DNA of 64,000 nt from Atkinsonella hypoxylon. Taxonomy: Eukaryota > Ascomycota > Sordariomycetes > Hypocreales > Clavicipitaceae. Position 1 is the stretch's first letter. Each line of letters starts with the position of its first letter. Under the pieces are notes generated by a model. The model was not told the DNA's origin and ran no database searches. It was given only the letters and a program-made list of their open reading frames with translations. The stretch is from assembly GCA_000729835.1 (NCBI GenBank), contig JFHB01000107.1, forward strand, positions 38,781 through 102,780, in the 5' to 3' direction. Made by a program: the position numbers and the translations under genes. Positions 57,480 to 64,000 of the stretch are shown here, in pieces.

Positions 57480-60400
57480 AGAATAACTTTAAAAGTATTA
57501 AAAACTTCTATTAATAGATTAGAACTTAATGTACAAAATTAACCTAGAAACTACTACTACTACTAATTTAAACAATAGAATTGCCTTTACAATTAACCTT
57601 TATAAAGATTAAAGATTTAGAGATTAAGAACAATAGAAGAACTTTAAATTTAACTTCTATAACTAAAATAAAGACCTATTTTAAAGAGCTTCTACTCTAA
57701 TTATTAAAGCGTTATATAATTTACTATATAAATATAGAGTTTATATAGGCAGAAGCAGCAGCTAAATTGCTAATTCCCTTAAAAGAGTGCTATAAAAAGA
57801 GGAGCAATCTATATAGCTAGAAGAAGAGATTAATAAATAAGTAGCATTAGGCAAATTCCACTTAAATCTACACCTAGATGTAGAACCTATATCTACAGTA
57901 AAGAAGCCTTAATCTTCTTTATAGAACCCTTCTTCTATACCTCTAGCACTTTCTCTATTACTTTTGTTAAGTATACCTAGCAATCTAATAGGTATATTAG
58001 TAGAAATATTACCTCCTCCCCCTCTACTATAGGATATAAGATTTCTTCTACTTCTAGTAGTATAACTATTACTTTCTTCTACAATAGATTCTTTCTAAAC
58101 TAATATAAGGAAAGTCCTTAACCTTATAAAGATCTATAAGGAAAGTAATAAATACAGTAGTAATATATTCGATTTTATTATGCTAAAAGTAGTTATCCTT
58201 AAAGACCTATACTAATAACTTAATTTCTTAGAACTAGTAATAATAAAGGCATTTCTAGTAATGCTAATAGGTAAAGCCTATAAATTCTATCTTACAACAA
58301 TTATAATAAATATAAAGATAAATTATACCTTTAATTAAATAGTTAAAATTATTAAACAACACTTTAAGACTCTAACTAATAAGCAGTTCTATTGCTAAAG
58401 ATAGAATAGCATTATATTGCGTAATACAATCGCTAAGAACCCTAATAAATCTATACTTAACTGCCTTAATATAATAATCTAGAACCTTTAAGATATCTAT
58501 AACGGCCTTTTTAACTCTTTTATAGGTAATTCTAAACTTATTAAGTAAACCCTTTAAGCAGTTAAAGGCATCCCTAAATGTAGCTAAGCTAAATTTACAA
58601 CTAACGCAATATTTTAAGAGCTTATTAGCAACCTACAAAAGTTAATTAGTATTGCAGAAGTATAGAAGGAAATTAGCTAATTCTACGTTAGATTTAACTA
58701 ACTTAATATTAATAATAAAGCCCTCTATATAGACTGTTAATATTAACGTTTAAGAGACTCTAGCTATAGCAGAAGTAAGACCTAAAAATAACGCTGCTTT
58801 ATCTATAGAAAAGAAGAATATTAGTTAATAAAGTACAGCAAAAAAGAGCGTTAAGAAGTATAGTAAAGATAGTAGAATAATAAGAAGTATAGAACCCCTC
58901 CTTTAAACAGTAAATTTAGAGCCTATCTATAGGCTTATAAAGGATTAAGTAAACCTATATAGAATAACAGTTCTAACAATACTTAAGATATAAGTAAGGT
59001 ATTTATTAAAGAATCTAATATAGCTAATAAAGGAAAAGCCCCTTAGCTAACAATTATATAATTCTTCACTAATGCTGTAACTATAGACAATAGAGCTATC
59101 TTCTAGAACCTTAAGGAAGAAGCTTACTAGTATACTCTATATAAAGAAGACCTATTTACAGAAGATTAATTAAATTCTATAGATCCCTTATTATATTTAT
59201 TATCTTATATATTAGAAGAACGTTATTCTAGTAAGATATTTAAAGGTATCTTGCTTAACACTAGAGCAGTAGGAGTATTAATAGCTAGAATTAACTAAGT
59301 ATAGGCACTAGTAAAGAAAATGCCTTTATTAAAGATAAATCTATTTAATTAACACTATATAATTACATTTAGCGCAAGATTAGCAACTTTAATAGGCTTT
59401 ATTATAGTTTTAATAGTCTTTAGCTTAATTACATTCTATATAATTAATATAAGCACCCTATTCCTATATAGCATTAATAATATAGATAAGATGTATATAA
59501 AGCTTAACAACCTTAAAAACATACTAATTTAAGGCAATCGAAAGGTTCCTATTATCTAGAAATAGAGATATCTATAGTAGACTCTAGAAGCTATAGAAGT
59601 AGCTGCATTCTTCTTATTAGAAAAGTAAATCTATTAGCTTTATTGTTAATTTAGATATCTCTCTATACAACAATTAATAAAGATTCTATAATATACAGGT
59701 AAAGATATTAGTAATAATAACGCTATTAACAGAATTATATAAGTCTGCTACTACTGCTAACTTAACGGTAAATTACCTAGTTAATTCCGATTTACGTTAA
59801 AAGATAACTATAACTTTAACTATAAAATTATTGTTAATATTATATATCTAGACAGCAGCTTTATTCTTTACGTTATTAATTCTACAATCTTATTCTAGGC
59901 AGCCTACTTTCTAGAACCCTAAAAGCAGAAAGCATAAGACATCTAGAATACATTAAAAGAATGCTAAATTAATACCTATCTAGGTCCTTCTAACTAGATA
60001 GTTTATAATACTAGAAAGAACTTTATATCTGCTAAATTCCGCTATTATATATAAATGTTGTTCGTTAATGTTAATAAAGTTCCTATTAAAGCCTATAATA
60101 GTATTAGTAAAGTTAAACAGTACTATAGCCTATTATAAAGAGCTTACAACATTATTAGCAATAAATTAAGCACTAATACTAGTATTATAAAGGATTAAAA
60201 GCTTTAGATAGCTGTTAAAGCTGTTAATAATTCTGCTGGACCTAACAGTCTTATACCTACATTACTAGTCTTTAGTTCCTACCTCTATATAATAGATAAT
60301 TTACCTCTAAGCCTTTCTGTAATACAATAAGCTTTAATTCTACGTAAAGCTACTAATAAAGCCTAAAAGTGCTTAGCATAAAGACAAATTTATAATGCTC

Positions 60401-62583
60401 TTGCCTTCTGCAACAGCTTAAATATAACACTTATGTATTTACTGCCCCTATAGTTAGAAGTGCGTATATAGCGTAAAAAAGAAGGCTAGTAAGGCCTCTA
60501 TAAGCTGCTTACTATAGATAGCAAGGAATGCACTGTGTAAATACCTTATAGCTCTATTTGTTTTTATATAACTATTGTAAAACTCTACTACTATAATAAC
60601 AATAAATTTAACAATTATCCTGCTGTTTCTAACGTTATACCTAATAAAAGCAATATAGAATCTCTACCTAAAAGCAATTCTATTCTACTAAAGAAGAGAG
60701 AAAGACCCCTTAAGGTAAAGTAACTAATTAATCTAAACCTAATATAGAAAAGAGGTTCTAAAAGACTAAGAAAGAACTCTCTTCCTATTCTAATTAATTC
60801 TATATAAAATTCCTCTACTTTTAACAATAAACTAAATAGATATATTACTGTTTTTAGCCTAACTGCTAGTAGTCCTTATAATCTTAATCCTAGTAGTAAT
60901 ATTAATTCTACTTATATATTGCTGTATAAATCTAGCAATAAAATTTTCCTTTCTACAAAAGAAACAGTAAACTACAACCTAGCTATATAACTAAGGAAAG
61001 ACAATAAGATTACAGCAAAAGGTACTCTATTTAAAGCATTTAACTAAGCTAAAATTAACGTACTATTAGCTAAAGATGTCTTCTAATTTATTAAATTTAA
61101 CCCTACTATATATAACAACTGTATCTTTAAATCTTATATAGTTTAAGAAGTTAAAGGAAAAGGAACTATATTACTATATAAGAAGTTAAGACTAGTTATC
61201 TAAGGATATAATAATAGCAATAAATTGTTAATTTTAATGTAATCCCTAACAATTTAATAAGCTAGTTAACGCCTAATTATAGCACTAGCTCTATCTCTCT
61301 AAAAACGCAATATTGTCTTATAGATCTACAATATTATATAGGCTTATATATAATCTAACACTAATTTAAATAGATTAATTATTGTATAACTTCCTAACTA
61401 AATCAGACACCTATATCTCTATAATATAGTAATAGAAGTAATTAAGCCTCTATATAGAATCGCTAAAGCAGGTATATATTAGTAGTTTACATACTTCTGC
61501 TACTACTATAACAATTTAAGTATAGTTACGTTAATATATAACCTTTACTTACTAATATTAAACAATAAGAATTACTTTAGAATTGTTAGAATATAGACTA
61601 ACAATACACTAGAACTAAGCAATAGAACCTTCTCTAACTATAAGGAATTTAAACTGCAGAAGGCTAATTTTACTATAAAGCTAAAGTAGAGCTTAACAGT
61701 AGAAACGCTACTAATTTTTAACAGATATATATTAACTAAATCTAATAACAGCACTTTAACTCTTCGCTAGAAAGGTTAAAGCAAGAGGATTTAACCTATT
61801 AATACTACTAGTGTTAATATAGATTTAACGAAACAATAGTACATTAAGCAATAAGCCTACAGTGTATATATTGCTACAATCTATTAACTAAAAGCTGCAT
61901 TTAACCTTTCTGTTGCTATATAACAGCAAGATATTACAATTAACGATATTAAGCAGCTAAATAAGAGGCTCTAATAGCAGATTAATAACTAAACCTATAG
62001 ATTATAATATATCCTAATAGACCTTCTCTTTACTAAATTGTATATATTTATTAATAGATCCTTTATAAACAATAAAGATTTAAGCTCCTAGATAGAATAT
62101 ATAATTATTCTAGGCAATAAAGGAGCTTGTAAAGAGAACGCTAAATTTGTAATAAAAGGCAACATTATTACGTATAGCTCCGTTAAAAGCAAGAGAGTTA
62201 TAAGGAGCGCGCTTGCATTAGAACTATACAGTATAGTGTAAAGCGTAGATATATTGCATGCTATTAGCACTACGTTAAATATAGTAATAAAGCAGCTATA
62301 GATACCGCTAATTCCACTAGTAGTCTATATAGATTTATTCTTATTGTATAAATGCCTTATAAAGCTTAGCACAATAAAGGAAAAGAGATTAATAATTAAC
62401 ATTATAGCACTACATTAATTATATAAAAGGCGCAAAATCGACGAAATCTATTAGATTAACGGTAAAGATAATATCGCTAATTTAATAACAAAAGCAACGC
62501 TAAATAAGACTCTTAAATCCTTTATTAACAACAATAAGGCTAATATATAGGTAGAAGGCTAAGTAAAGAGACCTACAAATTAA
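57480..62583 (+). pseudogene. Decayed copia Gag-Pol polyprotein (B)
   Basis: This is a dead copia polyprotein of about 1700 codons. Gag is at about 57480-59000. The protease has LLNTRAVG in place of DTG near 59245. The integrase has its zinc site near 59640-59760 (YCQLNGK) and core near 59820-60250. The reverse transcriptase is at about 60960-61930, with IQTNNTLELSN where relatives have TDD, near 61590-61620. RNase H is at about 62000-62520 (FINRSFINNKDLSSQIEYII-like; SVKSKRVIRSALALELYSIV; KRLIINIIALH). The stop is at 62581-62583. These motifs match a copia lineage widespread in fungi. Breaks are TAG/TAA. The start codon could not be placed. Confidence 0.85.
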
Positions 62584-62689
62584 TGCAGAAGGATGTTGGA
62601 TTTATTGTTATTTATTCCTTTAATCTATTTTATTATTACTGTAACTATTAAAGTCACTCTACTAGCACAATAAAAAGAGAGACTGCTAG

Positions 62690-63004
62690 TATTAGAATCG
62701 TTATAACTCTATTGTGCAATTCTAGCGCCTATATAGGTAGATACAACTGCTAATTAGTTGTATTTACACACTAGTCTCCACTTATATTAGGGTCGCTAAT
62801 ACCCCTTAATTCCCCCTTAACACAACACTATACCTAAGGTATATAAGGCATCTAACGGGGTATATAATGTAGCCTCTTTTGCTAGTTAGATACAACTCCT
62901 AGATAACCGAATTTGAACCTCTTTGATGTAAATACTAGTGCACTAGTGAACTGGTCATAGGACCGACTCGAAGGAGTATAAATTAGACCCTTGGTCTGTC
63001 GACA
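62690..63004 (+). repeat. 3' LTR of copia B
   Basis: This 315-bp LTR is preceded by the purine-rich run AAAAAGAGAGACTGCTAG. It begins TATTAGAATCG (mutated) and ends GGTCTGTCGACA (unmutated), followed by the duplicated ATAGT. Confidence 0.94.
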
Positions 63005-63683
63005 ATAGTGTAAAGAGAGATATTCTCTATTATAACTACCTTTAGGCAGTAGAGCGCTACTGCAGTATTGCACTAAACCTTAAGTTATATTGCATTAAGG
63101 AACAACACTAGCTAAAATGCAGCTTTAGCTCTAGAGAGCTCTAGAATAGCAACACTAAAATAACTAGGGTTAACGCTATAGAAACCTAATAGAGACAGAA
63201 AGGGAGCGTAAAGAAATCTAAGGTAAGATAACTAGATAAGGATGCTCTATAAGTAAAGTAGGTATCTAAGGCTAAACTTAAAAAACGCTGCTAAAAGAGG
63301 TAATACCTTTAGTGTAGGTTGTTCTAACACTATATTTAAGGATGTAGATAGCAACTAGTAGAATATAAGCTAGAGTTAACTAGCGTATAGGCAGCAGCAA
63401 TAGACAATATATAGAAGAAGAGCTTTAATAAGTTAGAAAAAGGCTTACCTCTAGCCTTAAGCTTAGTATAGAGGTAAAGGTAGCGCAAACAATATAATAA
63501 CCCTTATTTAGTAAGCAGCTAGAAGAAGAATATAGGGAGATAACTAAGAAAATAGATATATTACTGTTCCTTATCTCTATACTCTTTAATTAACTATTGT
63601 TCTGCAATATATAGATAGATAGTAGGTGCAACTGCTTTACTGCAATAAGTAAGAGTTTAGCGCAACACTTTAGTTTAAAGTAG

Positions 63684-64000
63684 TGTAACGGACTAGGTCT
63701 TTGACCTAGTCTTGTAATATAGATGCCAATTATACAGAGTTATGTGACTTGTACAATACGTATCCTTTTGTCGCAATTGGTAGTGGGCCACACTAGGATT
63801 GGGCTAACCCCCACATGGAGTGCGCAGGCATCCGCTATGGCCCAATTAGGCCACTCTATAACATTTGTATAAGTCACCTTAAGGTTACAGGTTCGAACCG
63901 GCGCGGAACAGCTTCTAGGCAGGTTAAGTCCTAGGGCGGCGGGGGGTTCCAACCTAGGCTAACAAGGCAATAGATCCTTGGGGGGGTTGCGTGGTATTAC
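63684..64000 (+). mobile_element. LTR-like element I, cut by the window edge
   Basis: A nearly unmutated, GC-richer sequence starts TGTAACGGACTAGGTC in the middle of gypsy G3 gag. The TG start, the abrupt break in G3 and a hairpin at the tip (GACTAGGTC TTT GACCTAGTC) suggest the 5' end of an LTR. AGTAG (63679-63683) may be a target duplication, but the right side is outside the window. A possible LTR end is GGCTAACA at 63964. The open stretch on the minus strand (63952-63740) is probably not a gene. Confidence 0.6.
63774..63905 (+). other. tRNA-like promoter boxes inside element I
   Basis: GGTTACAGGTTCGAACC (63885-63901) looks like a tRNA T-arm with box B, and TCGCAATTGGTAGTG (63774-63788) resembles a D-arm with box A. 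The spacing of about 110 bp is too long for a tRNA, and the T-stem does not close on its 3' side (CGGCG instead of CCTGT). It could be a tRNA-derived segment or chance. Confidence 0.3.

Larger units (their letters stand above)
56694..63004 (+). mobile_element. Copia B, complete nested element
   Basis: This is a full-length plus-strand Ty1/copia element of 6311 bp. It has 315-bp LTRs (56694-57008, 62690-63004) and a perfect 5-bp duplication ATAGT (56689-56693, 63005-63009). It is inserted in the gag of gypsy G3, so it is younger than G3. It is a different family from A and C, with no A/C-type primer-binding site. Its outer 100-200 bp at each end are nearly unmutated while the interior is decayed. 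Confidence 0.96.
55651..63683 (+). mobile_element. Gypsy G3, 5' part, split by copia B
   Basis: This is a plus-strand gypsy of family G: 5' LTR (55651-55973), leader and first part of gag (55974-56693), copia B (56694-63004), then the rest of gag (63005-63683, starting with the duplicated ATAGT). The sequence on both sides of B matches G2 without a gap. It stops at 63684, where another LTR-like element begins, so its pol lies outside the window or is lost. Confidence 0.93.
56060..63683 (+). pseudogene. Gypsy G3 Gag, split by copia B
   Basis: Gag fragments at about 56060-56693 and 63010-63683 are decayed and separated by copia B. The second part carries a CCHC-type zinc knuckle at 63304-63345 (Y-L-x-C-R-L-F-x-H-Y-I-x-G-C), in which the first Cys is Tyr, as expected from a TpG-to-TpA change. 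The frame is broken by TAG/TAA. Confidence 0.8.

Noticed and set aside
63774..63905. Functional tRNA gene
   Set aside because: D-arm-like and T-arm-like parts are too far apart, the T-stem does not pair on its 3' side, and no acceptor stem closes.
63740..63952. Minus-strand gene of about 70 codons near the window end
   Set aside because: It sits inside an LTR-like sequence with no recognisable domain. It is probably a chance frame in unmutated DNA, though a search could change this.
1..64000. Alternative genetic code with TAG/TAA read as Gln
   Set aside because: Many frames look clean if TAG and TAA are Gln, but some TAG codons stand where other copies have TGG (Trp), and start codons and catalytic residues are also changed. 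Mutation explains all of these; recoding does not.
1..64000. Mitochondrial or bacterial origin because of high A+T
   Set aside because: The content is nuclear-type LTR retrotransposons with 5-bp duplications. There are no rRNA, tRNA clusters, mitochondrial genes, operons or ribosome-binding sites.

Overview
The window looks like a piece of heterochromatin from a filamentous ascomycete (Pezizomycotina-type) fungus. I see no host gene. Essentially all of it is LTR retrotransposon sequence, stacked by repeated nested insertion and then mutated by C-to-T / G-to-A changes of the kind left by repeat-induced point mutation (RIP). Three observations support this: the sequence is very A+T rich; the decayed reading frames are broken almost only by TAG and TAA, where relatives have CAG, CAA or TGG; and copies can be compared directly (a TGG Trp codon in two copia copies is TAG in a third). 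A short TTAGGG tract also fits an ascomycete. All family letters below are mine.

Families: A is Ty1/copia with LTRs of about 700 bp. B is Ty1/copia with 315-bp LTRs. C is Ty1/copia with 526-bp LTRs. G is Ty3/gypsy with a chromodomain and 323-bp LTRs. H is an older Ty3/gypsy element forming the outermost layer. E is an unidentified repeat with three copies. There is also a 426-bp miniature LTR element (TRIM type) and an edge-truncated, nearly unmutated LTR-like element, I.

Layout: 1-2288 is the 3' end of copia A1 (+), inserted in gypsy G1 (-), whose body is 2289-8358 and whose remaining LTR is 26218-26531. G1 is split by an A-family composite (8359-26217, target duplication CTAAC). The composite is itself split by copia C (15891-22098, duplication ACAAG). 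G1 sits in H, which resumes at 26532. H leads into E1, which is split by full-length copia A4 (29674-37509, duplication GCTTT). E2 follows (38030-39898), and then the integrase part of H (39899-40640). To the right are a solo G LTR (41378-41700, duplication AGTTC), full-length G2 (41938-50015, duplication ATAAG), unassigned decayed sequence, E3 (51847-54133) carrying the miniature element (duplication TCTTT), truncated A5 (54134-55137), fragment G4 (-), and G3 (+, from 55651). G3 is split by full-length copia B (56694-63004, duplication ATAGT) and is interrupted again at 63684 by I.

No element in the window encodes an intact polyprotein. In every A, C and G copy in which I located the reverse transcriptase catalytic motif, its last Asp is Asn. 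The most notable points are the miniature LTR element, which shares an apparent half-tRNA-iMet primer-binding site with A and C; a mirror-image mutation pattern in paired LTRs, where the outer element ends are spared; unmutated islands with permuted gypsy segments in H/E1; the A-family structure LTR-internal-LTR-partial internal-LTR; and telomere-like and palindromic repeats in the C leader.
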